Positions 7,929-16,027 of a stretch of DNA of 23,001 bases are shown here, in pieces. The notes below the pieces were generated by a model. That model was not told the DNA's origin. It saw only the letters and a list, made by a program, of their open reading frames with translations, and did not search any database. Each line of letters starts with the position of its first letter. The stretch's first letter is position 1. Origin of the DNA: DASRCB01 sp035653295 (lineage in GTDB: Bacteria; Acidobacteriota; Terriglobia; Bryobacterales; Bryobacteraceae); NCBI GenBank assembly GCA_035653295.1, contig DASRCB010000334.1, forward strand, positions 1 through 23,001, written 5' to 3'. A program made the translations under genes and the position numbers.

Positions 7929-9202
7929 ACCGTCCTCCTGTCCTCGGCGCTGTCGCGGGCCGGCAGGAACACGCGAAAAACCGCGCCCGCCCCCGGTTCG
8001 GTCTCCACCGTTATTTTCCCGCCATGCTCGTCCACGATCCTCGAAACCACCGCGAGCCCCAGCCCCACGCCATGGCTCTTGGTCGTGAAGAATGGGTTGA
8101 AAATGCTTTCCAGCGCCTTAGGGTCGATTCCGGCGCCCGTGTCGATGACGTCGATCTCCACCACGTCGCCGCTCTGCCGCGTCTTCACCGTTACCGTGCT
8201 GCGCGGCGGGCTGGCCTCCGCGGCGTTCAGCAGCAGATTGTAGAACACGCGTTCCATCAGCATGGGATCGAAGAAGAAGGGCCGGATGTCGGGTGAATAG
8301 TTCCGGTACACGGAGACCTCAAGCGGCGGCTTCCGTTGCTCTACATCTCGCGCCGCGCGATCGATCGTCTCAGTGATGTCGCCGCGCTCAGGCTGCAGCG
8401 CCAGCGGCCGGGCGAAATCGAGGAACCGTGACACCAGGGTATTGGTCCGGTCGACCTCGCTGGAGATAAACTCCGCCATCTCGCGCGCCACCTCGTTCTC
8501 GGAAACTACGTTGCGCTCCAGTAACTCGGCCGACGTTTTGATAGTGCCCAGTGGATTGCGAAGCTCATGCGCCAGCCCGGCCGAGAGCTGTCCGAGCGCC
8601 GCCAGCCGTTCCGACCGCCGCACCGCCGCTTCCGCTTCCTGCAGGTGGCGGTTGGCCTCACTGAGCTGTTCGGCGGTCACCTGGTGCCGGCGAGCCGCGA
8701 CGCGGTTCGCTTCCGCAAGGCGATTCGTCAGGTAGGCCACGAGCGGAAAATTCAGCAGCCGCAGCGCCAATTCCTTCTTTTGCTCGGCGTCAATATACAC
8801 GTCGGGCGTGAGAAACAGTACAAATGAGAGATACACGGCGCACGCCAGCGCCGTAGCAACCAGCGTGCCGATGGGACCGAACAGCATGGCGGCGGAGATC
8901 ACCGGGATCAGCAGAATCCAGTAATAGCTGCTGACGATCGCGCCCGTGTAGCCGATCAGCACGTAACACAGCCCCAGTTTGAGCGCAAGCGCGGCGACGC
9001 TGCCCCATCGTGACGCCAGCCAGGAAACACGCGGCTCGGCGATCTGCACCAGCGCGAGCCCGGACAGGCAGAAGATGGTCACCGGTTTGCGGTCCGGCCC
9101 GAATACCGCTGTGAGAATGATGAACAGCATCCACACCGCGTCCTGATGGGCCCCAGGCCGCCGCAGCGTCGCCCCATGCTCTTTTTCCTGCGCCGGGTTC
9201 AA
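7925..9202 (-). CDS. Membrane sensor histidine kinase (NtrB/AtoS-like)
   Basis: The kinase phosphorylates the NtrC-type regulator that follows with a 4-nt overlap. From the TTG at 9202 it has about 425 residues: roughly five closely spaced membrane segments (residues 22-133) without a sizeable periplasmic domain, a coiled-coil linker (about 155-198), a HisKA domain with the H-box GLAHELRNPLG (His212), then an ATPase domain with the N-box NLLLNAAEA (Asn326), G1 DTGAGID (354-360), an F-box at FNPFFTTK and G2 GVGLGL (378-383). The frame is open up to ATG 9343, but that start would overlap the protease gene by 104 nt. TTG 9202 leaves a 37-nt gap and GTG 9136 or ATG 9130, behind AGGA, are alternatives; the start is unsure. 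The sensor region is only membrane helices, suggesting it senses a membrane state or another membrane protein such as its operon neighbour (inference). Confidence 0.88.
   Translation of the reverse strand: MNPAQEKEHGATLRRPGAHQDAVWMLFIILTAVFGPDRKPVTIFCLSGLALVQIAEPRVSWLASRWGSVAALALKLGLCYVLIGYTGAIVSSYYWILLIPVISAAMLFGPIGTLVATALACAVYLSFVLFLTPDVYIDAEQKKELALRLLNFPLVAYLTNRLAEANRVAARRHQVTAEQLSEANRHLQEAEAAVRRSERLAALGQLSAGLAHELRNPLGTIKTSAELLERNVVSENEVAREMAEFISSEVDRTNTLVSRFLDFARPLALQPERGDITETIDRAARDVEQRKPPLEVSVYRNYSPDIRPFFFDPMLMERVFYNLLLNAAEASPPRSTVTVKTRQSGDVVEIDVIDTGAGIDPKALESIFNPFFTTKSHGVGLGLAVVSRIVDEHGGKITVETEPGAGAVFRVFLPARDSAEDRRTV
7934..7939 (-). promoter_or_regulatory. Shine-Dalgarno of the response regulator gene
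   Basis: A perfect AGGAGG lies five bases before GTG 7928, inside the end of the kinase gene. It fixes the regulator start at GTG and supports translational coupling to the kinase. Confidence 0.8.
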
Positions 9203-9239
9203 CCCGTCATTGTCGTACAGCAGCCAGGAGTTCCCGACA

Positions 9240-10127
9240 TCACTGTGCCGCCGGACCGGCTGAAGCTGCTGCCCGAGCGGCTGGCGCCGTAGCGCGCACC
9301 GGATAAGCCCGGGTAAACAGATAGAACAGCGCTGCGAGAACAACGAACACCAGCACGCTGGCTTCTGTCCCGCGCGGACCGCCGGTCAGCCAGTCGGGCC
9401 CGTGGAAGCGCACGTCCAACAGGTGCCCCGCTACCGGCTTGCCGTTATTGCCCGTGTTTGGCTCGGCAAAGACGACCATGTCCGCATAGTCGGATGCCGC
9501 ATGAAATCCAACCGCGAACCACAGACTCCCCGTTCGGCGAAGCGTCAGACACCAGAACAGGCCGTACAGAGATACGCTGATTGGATCGATCCAGCCTTCC
9601 TGCGGTTTGAAGATCAGGTGAACCAATCCGAAAATCGACGAGAGAATCGCCGCCGTCGGCCAGAACCCGATCGCCTGGCCCAGCGTTGTTTGCGCGTATC
9701 CGCGAAACAGGAACTCTTCGCTGAAGCCGACAGCAAGGAAGGCGAGCGCCCAAACCCCGGCATAGAACACCAACTCGCGGCCGCCGAGCGCGACGCCATG
9801 GAAGGAGCACCCGCCTGCCAGCCAGATCGGAATGAGAATGACCGCGGACGGGACGAATCCCCAGATCGCGCCCTTGAGCATCAAATTGCCGGAGTTGCTC
9901 ACCAGCGGAAGACCATACGATGAGAAGCGTTCGCGCCAGATCAGCGCCATCGCCCACGCGATCGCAGCCACGAATGCGAAATCGACCAAATCGTTCAACA
10001 GCAGTCCGGACCACGTCAGCGACCGATCCGGAAAATGAAGCCGCGACAGGATACCATCCAGCGTGTAGCCGCCCAGGATGTAAATGGCCAAAAAGAGCAG
10101 AAAGCGTCCTACAGCCCGTATCCGCAT
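9240..10127 (-). CDS. CPBP family intramembrane metalloprotease (CAAX/Abi type)
   Basis: This 295-residue membrane protein has about seven hydrophobic segments and the full set of Abi/CPBP motifs: EExxxR in FSEEFLFRGY (Glu137, Glu138, Arg142), FxxxH in FGLVH (His170), and HxxxD in FHAASDY (His209, Asp213). These residues form the glutamate/histidine catalytic site of the Rce1-like family, so it is probably an active intramembrane protease, though many bacterial members have unknown substrates. The C-terminus ends in an Ala/Pro-rich tail. It is the first gene of the operon protease-kinase-NtrC regulator; the kinase start lies about 37 nt downstream of its stop. The order suggests a functional link, for example cleavage of a membrane signalling protein, but this is inference. 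ATG 10127 has only a poor ribosome site. Confidence 0.9.
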   Translation of the reverse strand: MRIRAVGRFLLFLAIYILGGYTLDGILSRLHFPDRSLTWSGLLLNDLVDFAFVAAIAWAMALIWRERFSSYGLPLVSNSGNLMLKGAIWGFVPSAVILIPIWLAGGCSFHGVALGGRELVFYAGVWALAFLAVGFSEEFLFRGYAQTTLGQAIGFWPTAAILSSIFGLVHLIFKPQEGWIDPISVSLYGLFWCLTLRRTGSLWFAVGFHAASDYADMVVFAEPNTGNNGKPVAGHLLDVRFHGPDWLTGGPRGTEASVLVFVVLAALFYLFTRAYPVRATAPAARAAASAGPAAQ

Positions 10128-10171
10128 TCAGGCCATTGTCGCTGATTTTCTGCGCGCCGCTCCCAGCCCGC

Positions 10172-12832
10172 CTACAACCCCCTCAGCACCGACATCGGGT
10201 CGATCCGCGAGGCGCGCCGGGCCGGGATATGGCCGGCCAGCAGGGCCACCAGCGCAAGGAGACACACCATACCGCCGAAAATGATCGGATCAATCGGCCG
10301 CGTTCCAAACAGAAGCGATGCAATCCCCTTTGCAACGAGAAACGATGCCGCCGCCCCGATGGAGATGCCGATCGCCGCCAGGCGTATGGTTTCCTTTAGC
10401 ACTCCAAGCTGGACGCGGCCTGCACTGGCCCCCAGCGCCATGCGAATCCCGATCTCCTGTGCCTGCCGGCTCACCGAATACGAGATCACGCCGTAAATAC
10501 CCAAACTTGCCAGCATCAGACCGAACGCCGCAAAACAGGTAACCAGCAGCATAAGGAAACGGCGCGGCGAGACAGCATGGTCCACGATCTCCGCAACCGG
10601 GCGGAACTCGGTTCGGGGCTGGCCAGGGTTCAGGCTGCGCAGCGTCGATAGGACCACCGGCTGCAGACTCGCCAGCGGCGTGTGCGTGCGCACAACCAGC
10701 TCCGTGCCTTCGGGCTCGGCCTGGGTCAACGGAATGTAGACCTGAGCGTCGGCCCGCTCCTCAACACTGCTTTGGCGCACATCGGCAATCACTCCGATCA
10801 CGCGCGCTTCCTTTTGACATGTGCCGTATGTGGGACGTCCAATGGGATCCTCGCCGCCGGGCCATTCGCGGCGGGCCGCCGCTGCGTTAATCACCACCAC
10901 GCACCCGGAATCGGCACGGTCGTGCCACGAGATATCGCGGCCGCGTCGCAGGCGCATGCCCATGGTCTCCAGATAACCCGGCGTTACGACATAAACGAAC
11001 GCCCCGTGCACCCGATTGTCGTTCGCATTCTCCTTCGCCACGAGCCCCCAGCTCCGGTTCCGATCCAACGGGAGCATATCCGTCATTCCCGCTGACTCGA
11101 TCCCCGGAATCGCCCGGATTCGCTCCAGAATCTGCTGGGCCGCCGCGCCACGCTTCGCTCCATCGCCGCCGTCGTTCAATTCAATTTTGATTGCGGCCAC
11201 ATGCCCGGGCGCGAAGCCCAGATCGACATCGAGCAGCCGCAGGAAGCTCCGCAGCAGCAGGCCGGCGCCGATGAGCAGCACGCAGGCCAGACCGATTTCC
11301 GAGATCACCAGCGTCGATCGCAGCCGTTCGTGTCCGCGCCCCTGGCTCATGCCCGCTCCGCCGTCCTTCAGGGCGTCCTGCAGGTTGCCGCCGGACACTC
11401 GCAGCGCCGGCGCAAGCCCGAAGATCACGGCCACACCGGCCGCGATGAGCACGGTCCAGCCGAGCGCGGCGCCATCCACGCGCACCGTGGAGAGCAGCGG
11501 AAGCGTGATCTGGCTTTGCCTCGACAGAGCGAACGTGATCGCCCATGCCGCAGCAAGCCCGAGCGCCGATCCGGCCCCGGACAGCACCAGCGCTTCGGTG
11601 AGCAGTTGCCCGATGAGACGGCCACGACCCGCGCCAAGCGCCGTCCGTAACGCAAGCTCCTTCCCCCGCGAAATTCCCCGCGCCAGCAGCAGGTTCGATA
11701 CGTTGATACAAACGATGAGCAGCATCAGTCCCACCGCGCACCAAAGCACCAACAGCGATCGGCGGAGCCGTCCGGTGACGCGATCCTGCAGGCTGGAGAG
11801 CAGCGACTTGTAATCCTCAAACCAGTCTTTGTGCAGCGCCCGCAGCTGAGGAAACAGCACATTCGCTTCCGCCTGGGCCTGCGCCACGGAGACGCCGGGC
11901 CGCAGGCGGCCGATCACCGCCACCGTATTTCCCCACGTCCTCCAGAAGTCCATGTACGCCGGAACGAACACGTCCACGTGCATGCCCGGAGAGAAAACCG
12001 ATCCGAAGTCGAAGGACGCCGGCATCACACCGATCACCGTCACCGGGCCGGTAAGGTCGTTCGGTGCGGCGTCAATGTCGATCGTCCGCCCGAGAATGTT
12101 TGGATCTCCGGCGAACTGCCGCTGCCAGAAACCGTGGCTCAGCAGCGCCACCGCCCGGCTGCCTTTTCGGCACTCCTCCGGCGTAAAGAGCCGTCCCAGC
12201 GAGGGCTGTACGCCGAGCATTGGAAAGAAGTTGCCGGCCACTTCGACAGCCACGATCGGCAGTGCATCGCCGTGACCAGTCAGCTTGTACTGAATCGAGT
12301 TGAAGAAGGTCTGATACGCGGTGACATCCTGGAACGAACGATTGTGCCGCCGAAACTCCTCGAATGCGTCAACCGTGTAGGTCTGAGCCGAGAGGCCGCC
12401 CTGCCCCTCGTTCGATGCAAACCACACCAGCTGTCCGGGGTCGCGAAAAGCCAGCGGCCGGAGCAGAATCGTGTTGACGATGCTGAAAACGGCGATGTTC
12501 GCTCCGATGCCGAGCGCCAGGACGAGGATCACGACGGCGGCAAACCCATGATCGCGTCGCAGCGTCCGCAGGGCGTAACGCACGTCCTGCCGCAATGCGT
12601 CAAACGCCGGGATCGCGCGGGCGTCGCGCTGCTGCTCCATCGCCTGCGCCACCCCGCCAAAACGGATCAGCGCCTGTCGCCGGGCTTCCTCCGCCGGCAT
12701 GCCCCGGGCGAGGTTCTCGGCAATCGCAGTCTCCAGGTGCAATGCGATTTCCGATTCGAGATCGGCATCGAGCGGAGCGCGGCGGAACACGGCGACGAGG
12801 CGGCCCCATGCGCGACGGATCGTATCCATCAT
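10172..12832 (-). CDS. MacB/FtsX-like ABC permease, acidobacterial orphan-permease (ADOP) type
   Basis: This 886-residue protein has two MacB-type permease halves and no ATPase. Residues 19-75 form the N-terminal prefix helix region typical of this group (LDADLESEIALHLE, EEARRQALIRFGG). QDVRYALRTLRRDHGF leads into the first TM (98-123), then a large periplasmic MacB_PCD domain to about 355 and FtsX unit 1 (about 360-485, with LARGISRGKELALRTALGAG). Unit 2 begins near 503 with its own TM, a periplasmic domain, and FtsX unit 2 at about 755-880 (SRQAQEIGIRMALGAS). The C-terminal PARRASRIDPMSVLRGL is the family ending. The frame is open further upstream, but ATG 12832 overlaps the PadR stop by ATGA and has GGGAG at good spacing. 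Likely role is export or mechanical signalling across the membrane with an ATPase encoded elsewhere; the substrate is unknown. Confidence 0.93.
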   Translation of the reverse strand: MMDTIRRAWGRLVAVFRRAPLDADLESEIALHLETAIAENLARGMPAEEARRQALIRFGGVAQAMEQQRDARAIPAFDALRQDVRYALRTLRRDHGFAAVVILVLALGIGANIAVFSIVNTILLRPLAFRDPGQLVWFASNEGQGGLSAQTYTVDAFEEFRRHNRSFQDVTAYQTFFNSIQYKLTGHGDALPIVAVEVAGNFFPMLGVQPSLGRLFTPEECRKGSRAVALLSHGFWQRQFAGDPNILGRTIDIDAAPNDLTGPVTVIGVMPASFDFGSVFSPGMHVDVFVPAYMDFWRTWGNTVAVIGRLRPGVSVAQAQAEANVLFPQLRALHKDWFEDYKSLLSSLQDRVTGRLRRSLLVLWCAVGLMLLIVCINVSNLLLARGISRGKELALRTALGAGRGRLIGQLLTEALVLSGAGSALGLAAAWAITFALSRQSQITLPLLSTVRVDGAALGWTVLIAAGVAVIFGLAPALRVSGGNLQDALKDGGAGMSQGRGHERLRSTLVISEIGLACVLLIGAGLLLRSFLRLLDVDLGFAPGHVAAIKIELNDGGDGAKRGAAAQQILERIRAIPGIESAGMTDMLPLDRNRSWGLVAKENANDNRVHGAFVYVVTPGYLETMGMRLRRGRDISWHDRADSGCVVVINAAAARREWPGGEDPIGRPTYGTCQKEARVIGVIADVRQSSVEERADAQVYIPLTQAEPEGTELVVRTHTPLASLQPVVLSTLRSLNPGQPRTEFRPVAEIVDHAVSPRRFLMLLVTCFAAFGLMLASLGIYGVISYSVSRQAQEIGIRMALGASAGRVQLGVLKETIRLAAIGISIGAAASFLVAKGIASLLFGTRPIDPIIFGGMVCLLALVALLAGHIPARRASRIDPMSVLRGL

Positions 12833-13182
12833 GACTCGCTCCCTTCGCTCTCCGGCGCAAACATGCGGCCCATGAGGTCCGTCAGGCGTCGCCAGTGAGC
12901 GGCGTCGCGCGCCAGCTGCCGCCGGCCCGGCGCGGTGATGCTGTAGAACCGCGCCTTTCGGTTGTTTTCCGAAACGCCCCACTCGGCGCGGATCCAGCCG
13001 CGCTGCTGCAGCCGCACCAGGGACGCATAAATGGTGCCCTGGTTCAGCAGCACCTGATCACCGCTGACCTGCTCGATCCGCCGGGCGATCCCGTAGCCGT
13101 GCAGCGGACCCATGCCGGCCAGCGTCTGGAGCACCATCAGGTCCAGGGTGCCCTGCAGAAGTTCCAGTCGTTCCCTGCTCAT
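12829..13182 (-). CDS. PadR-family transcriptional regulator
   Basis: The 117-residue protein is a one-domain winged-helix repressor. It begins RERLELLQGTLDLMVLQTL, continues with the recognition region GYGIARRIEQ and LLNQGTIYASLVRLQQRGWI, and has the wing and dimerisation stretch NRKARFYSITAPGRRQL, all standard PadR marks. The frame is open to GTG 13209, but ATG 13182 has a perfect AGGAGG five bases upstream and begins at the conserved part of the family, so I chose it. It overlaps the orphan permease by 4 nt; PadR regulators in this arrangement normally control themselves and the permease. Its likely binding region is the 211-bp gap upstream. The ligand is unknown. Confidence 0.93.
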   Translation of the reverse strand: MSRERLELLQGTLDLMVLQTLAGMGPLHGYGIARRIEQVSGDQVLLNQGTIYASLVRLQQRGWIRAEWGVSENNRKARFYSITAPGRRQLARDAAHWRRLTDLMGRMFAPESEGSES

Positions 13183-13342
13183 CCCCGCCTCCTCGTGTGG
13201 CGTCACCACATGAGTAATACGGGCCTGCCCGCCAGGGGTTCCAGAACGTTCGCCAAAAAATCAGTGCGGCACGTCGGGATCGGTCGGTTCCTGCCACGAA
13301 CAGCGGGCCTGCAACTCCATGCCTCACAATCACCGAGTAATT
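13183..13342 (-). promoter_or_regulatory. Upstream region of the padR-permease operon
   Basis: The gap upstream of PadR carries AGGAGG (13188-13193), a GTGG-TGACG-CCAC inverted repeat next to it (about 13197-13209), and ATTACTC at 13212-13218 and again at 13335-13341. TATTAC on the minus strand is a possible -10, without a convincing -35. The inverted repeat and ATTACTC copies are candidate PadR sites; this is inference. Nothing codes here. Confidence 0.3.
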
Positions 13343-13388
13343 TGTGGGGCAGGCTCTCAGCCAGCGGCGGGCACTATGCCCGCCCATC
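13343..13388 (+). repeat. Dispersed double-hairpin repeat, copy 1
   Basis: It begins TGTGGGGCAGGCTCTCAGCC like the other copies. The first stem (GCAGGCT with AGCCAGC) has one A-A mismatch; the second, GGCGGGC-ACTAT-GCCCGCC at 13366-13384, is a perfect 7-bp stem with a different loop from copy 2. It lies 6 nt past the stop of the propeller/phosphoesterase gene and may also act as its terminator, though there is no T-run. The TGGTCGG stretch that ends copy 2 is missing. Confidence 0.75.
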
Positions 13389-13393
13389 AAATC

Positions 13394-16000
13394 CTAATTC
13401 CCCTGCTCTAATTCTTTATGCTGCCGCGAAATCTCCCGCGGATCGTCCATTCTCGGCGCCGGCGCGGGATCCCGTGGATCCTTCGCCTTCGCCGGATCGA
13501 AAATCGCGAGATCGACCGGCCTCACGCGAAACGGCGTGTAATCCGGTTCGGCCTGAAAGCAGTCGCTCAAATCCGCCGCCGACGCGTCGAACAGATTCAG
13601 CGGCGGCAGATGCAGAATCCGAAACACCGTCTTCAGCATCCCGGTGAAACTGCTGTTCGTATGCGAAATGTACCCGCGCTTCGCATACGGACTTGCCACC
13701 AGCATCACCGTGCGATGCGCGTCCACATGATCCACGCCGCTCTGCGCATCGTCCTCGGTCACGAACACGGCCATGTCCCGCCACCACGGCGACTTGGTCA
13801 GATACTCCATGATCCGGCCCAGCGCGTAGTCGTTGTCCACCACGTAGGAGGTCTCGCTCGGATAACCGTCCTTCGGCCGCGCCTTCATGGTGTGATCGTT
13901 CGGCAGATGAATGTAAATGAGCTGCGGCAAATCCTTCCCTGGCCTGCGATACATCCGCTCGATTTCGGCGATGAACTGCGTGGCGCGAAACTGGTCGGGA
14001 ATATTCAGATTGAAATTCGGATACTCGCGTGAGGTATTCCGAAACAGCGGCTCCGGCATGGGGACATTCACGAAATATCGAGCTCCGGTCGGCTTCTCGC
14101 CCTCGTTCTCCATCACGCTGTAAAGCTCGAACCCCTCACCGAAATTGCGGAACCGGATACCGTTGCGCTCCAGATGATGCCACAGCGTGCCCGCCTCGAG
14201 CAGGTCCTCGGGCTCGACCGAAGAGTTCCCCTCCGCGATCGACAATCGGCCCGGCGCGGTCGTCGGAACGCGGAACGAGCGCCCGCCGGCATACGACGCG
14301 TTAAACGACGATTCCGTGAACGCGTTCGGATAGGACCCGACCAGCCAGTGGTGCCCATCCACGCTCACCTCTGAATCGGCGTAGAAGTTGTCGCTCATGG
14401 CCCACTGATCGGCCATGGCATGATGATTCGGCGTGACATGTCGGCCGTAGCGCGCCAGCTTCGGCGCTCCGTCCATATCACCGAACACCTCGTCGAACGT
14501 TCGATTCTCCTTCACGATGATCACGACATGCCGGATCGGCGGCAGCGCGGGCGCCGCCTCCGCCCCACCAAATCCGGCGTTCTCCATCACCTGCCTGGTC
14601 AGCCCCGCAAGCTCATCATCGGAGGGCATCTTAAAGCGCCCCAGACTTCCGCGCCGCCGCACCGCCTGAAAGCTGTCCGGCAGCGCGTGCTCCAACGTAG
14701 CGTTCGGCCCGATGCCGCCCCCCTTGCAGTTGGCCACGTAAACGGTATCGCCATCGATGCCCACCTGCGTCGGGAACCAGCCCGTCGGGATGTGCCCCAG
14801 CACCGCCCCGCGCGCCGGATCGATCACGCCCACGGCATTGATGCCCGCTTCCGCCACCAGCAGCCTCTCGCGCCGCGCATCCCATGCCAAACCGATCGGC
14901 AGCACACCCCGCAGCGACTCCAGCCCAGGGATACGACTCGGTATCTCGCGCACCACTGCCAGAGATCCCGCGTCGATGACCGAAATGGAATCGTTCGCCC
15001 CGTTGCTGACGTAAAGGCGATCTCCCACCGCCAGCACCGCCGAAGGACTGCTCCCACCATCGCTCTTCTTACCGAACGGCCGGCCGGTGCGAATGAACTT
15101 CAGCACGCGCGCATGCGGCGGATCACTGACATCCAGCACCGCCACGCTGTTCGACTCGGCGACGTTCGGATCGCCCAGGCCCGGCACGTCGATCTCGCCC
15201 CGCGCCGTCCGTGCACGGACGCCGTCGCGCGCCTCCTTCGAAGGGAACCCGAAAGCGGGAAACGGCAGACCCGTCGCCTGTCCATCCTTCGGATCGATGC
15301 CGGGCAGCGCCTTATATTCGAACATCCCGATGTTGGTCACGTACAGCCGCCGCGCATCCGGCGAGAGCGTCATCGCGAACGGCAGCCGTCCCACGCGCAC
15401 GGACGCGATTCGCTCGCGCGTGCCCAGATCGAAAACCACTACGCGAAAATTTGTCTGATCGACGACGTAGAGAATGCGCCGCGCCTTGTCCAGCGCAAGA
15501 TCGCCGGAAAAGCTGTCCCCGAACCCGCCGCCATTGAGACGCATGACGTGCAGCGTCCGGCCGGCCTGCGGATCGATGGCCCGCACGCGCCCCGATTCGC
15601 CATCCGCGGCATACAGCACGTCCGGGCTTTCAAACGCCAGCCCCATGAAACTGCTGTGCCAGTCATCGTCGTCGCCCTTATCGTTGTCGTCACGCTTCAC
15701 CGCGCTGACGTTGCGAATGCCATTGGCTTCGAGAAAGCTGAGCGAAAAATAATCAGGTCCGCTGTTGGCCGTAACCACGCGCTTCCCGTCGGGACTGATC
15801 GCCAGTCCGAACGGACCCGGCCCGGTGGTGAACTGCTCCCCGTACGGCGACAGCAACCTTCCCCCCGGCAGCACCTTCCCCACCTCGGCGACCCGCTCTC
15901 CCGCGGACGCGCAGATGAGGAGCACGAGAATCAGAAATGTGGGGCAGGCTCCCAGCCTGCGGCGGGCTCTCAGCCCGCCTGGTCGGCCATCGCTCAACAC
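13394..16000 (-). CDS. YVTN beta-propeller / phosphoesterase (alkaline phosphatase-like) fusion protein
   Basis: The 868-residue exported protein has two parts. Residues about 55-430 are a beta-propeller of YVTN/NHL type, with repeated blades such as GPFGLAISPDGKRVVTANS, RILYVVDQTNFRVVVFD, DRLYVSNGANDSISVID and DTVYVANCKGG. Residues 490-820 are a phosphoesterase-family domain: HVVIIVKENRTFDEVFGD (491-508), DNFYADSEVSVDGHHW, LPNDHT (699-704), and TEDDAQSGVDHVDAHRT (748-764) with metal-ligand-type Asp/His. By family it hydrolyses phosphate esters, perhaps phospholipids, outside the membrane; the substrate is unknown. An acidic loop, DDNDKGDDDD (104-113), interrupts the propeller. The only starts before the signal helix FLILVLLICASAG are GTG 16000 and TTG 15997, both upstream of repeat copy 2, so the repeat encodes the basic n-region (RPGGLRARRRLGACP). 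The true start is therefore uncertain. It lies 27 nt after the transglycosylase stop. Confidence 0.9.
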   Translation of the reverse strand: MLSDGRPGGLRARRRLGACPTFLILVLLICASAGERVAEVGKVLPGGRLLSPYGEQFTTGPGPFGLAISPDGKRVVTANSGPDYFSLSFLEANGIRNVSAVKRDDNDKGDDDDWHSSFMGLAFESPDVLYAADGESGRVRAIDPQAGRTLHVMRLNGGGFGDSFSGDLALDKARRILYVVDQTNFRVVVFDLGTRERIASVRVGRLPFAMTLSPDARRLYVTNIGMFEYKALPGIDPKDGQATGLPFPAFGFPSKEARDGVRARTARGEIDVPGLGDPNVAESNSVAVLDVSDPPHARVLKFIRTGRPFGKKSDGGSSPSAVLAVGDRLYVSNGANDSISVIDAGSLAVVREIPSRIPGLESLRGVLPIGLAWDARRERLLVAEAGINAVGVIDPARGAVLGHIPTGWFPTQVGIDGDTVYVANCKGGGIGPNATLEHALPDSFQAVRRRGSLGRFKMPSDDELAGLTRQVMENAGFGGAEAAPALPPIRHVVIIVKENRTFDEVFGDMDGAPKLARYGRHVTPNHHAMADQWAMSDNFYADSEVSVDGHHWLVGSYPNAFTESSFNASYAGGRSFRVPTTAPGRLSIAEGNSSVEPEDLLEAGTLWHHLERNGIRFRNFGEGFELYSVMENEGEKPTGARYFVNVPMPEPLFRNTSREYPNFNLNIPDQFRATQFIAEIERMYRRPGKDLPQLIYIHLPNDHTMKARPKDGYPSETSYVVDNDYALGRIMEYLTKSPWWRDMAVFVTEDDAQSGVDHVDAHRTVMLVASPYAKRGYISHTNSSFTGMLKTVFRILHLPPLNLFDASAADLSDCFQAEPDYTPFRVRPVDLAIFDPAKAKDPRDPAPAPRMDDPREISRQHKELEQGN
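15938..15990 (+). repeat. Dispersed double-hairpin repeat, copy 2 (full form)
   Basis: Two perfect hairpins stand back to back: GCAGGCT-CCC-AGCCTGC (15944-15960, 7-bp stem, 3-nt loop) and GGCGGGCT-CTC-AGCCCGCC (15961-15979, 8-bp stem, 3-nt loop). The core is preceded by TGTGGG and followed by TGGTCGGCCAT. It lies at the 5' end of the propeller/phosphoesterase gene and is read through to form its N-terminus. Confidence 0.85.
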
Positions 16001-16027
16001 TGAGCCCGATTATCCCGCATGTCCTTT

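Noticed and set aside
9203..9343. Upstream extension of the histidine kinase to ATG 9343
   Set aside because: It would overlap the protease gene by 104 nt, and the extra 47 residues have no membrane or sensor character.
11831..12898. A 355-codon plus-strand frame
   Set aside because: It is antisense to the orphan permease, with low-complexity Arg/His composition and no family motif.
14420..16003. A 527-codon open frame on the plus strand
   Set aside because: It is antisense to the propeller/phosphoesterase gene, whose protein has clear domains. The antisense product is Arg/His-rich with no motifs, as expected from a shadow frame in high-GC DNA.
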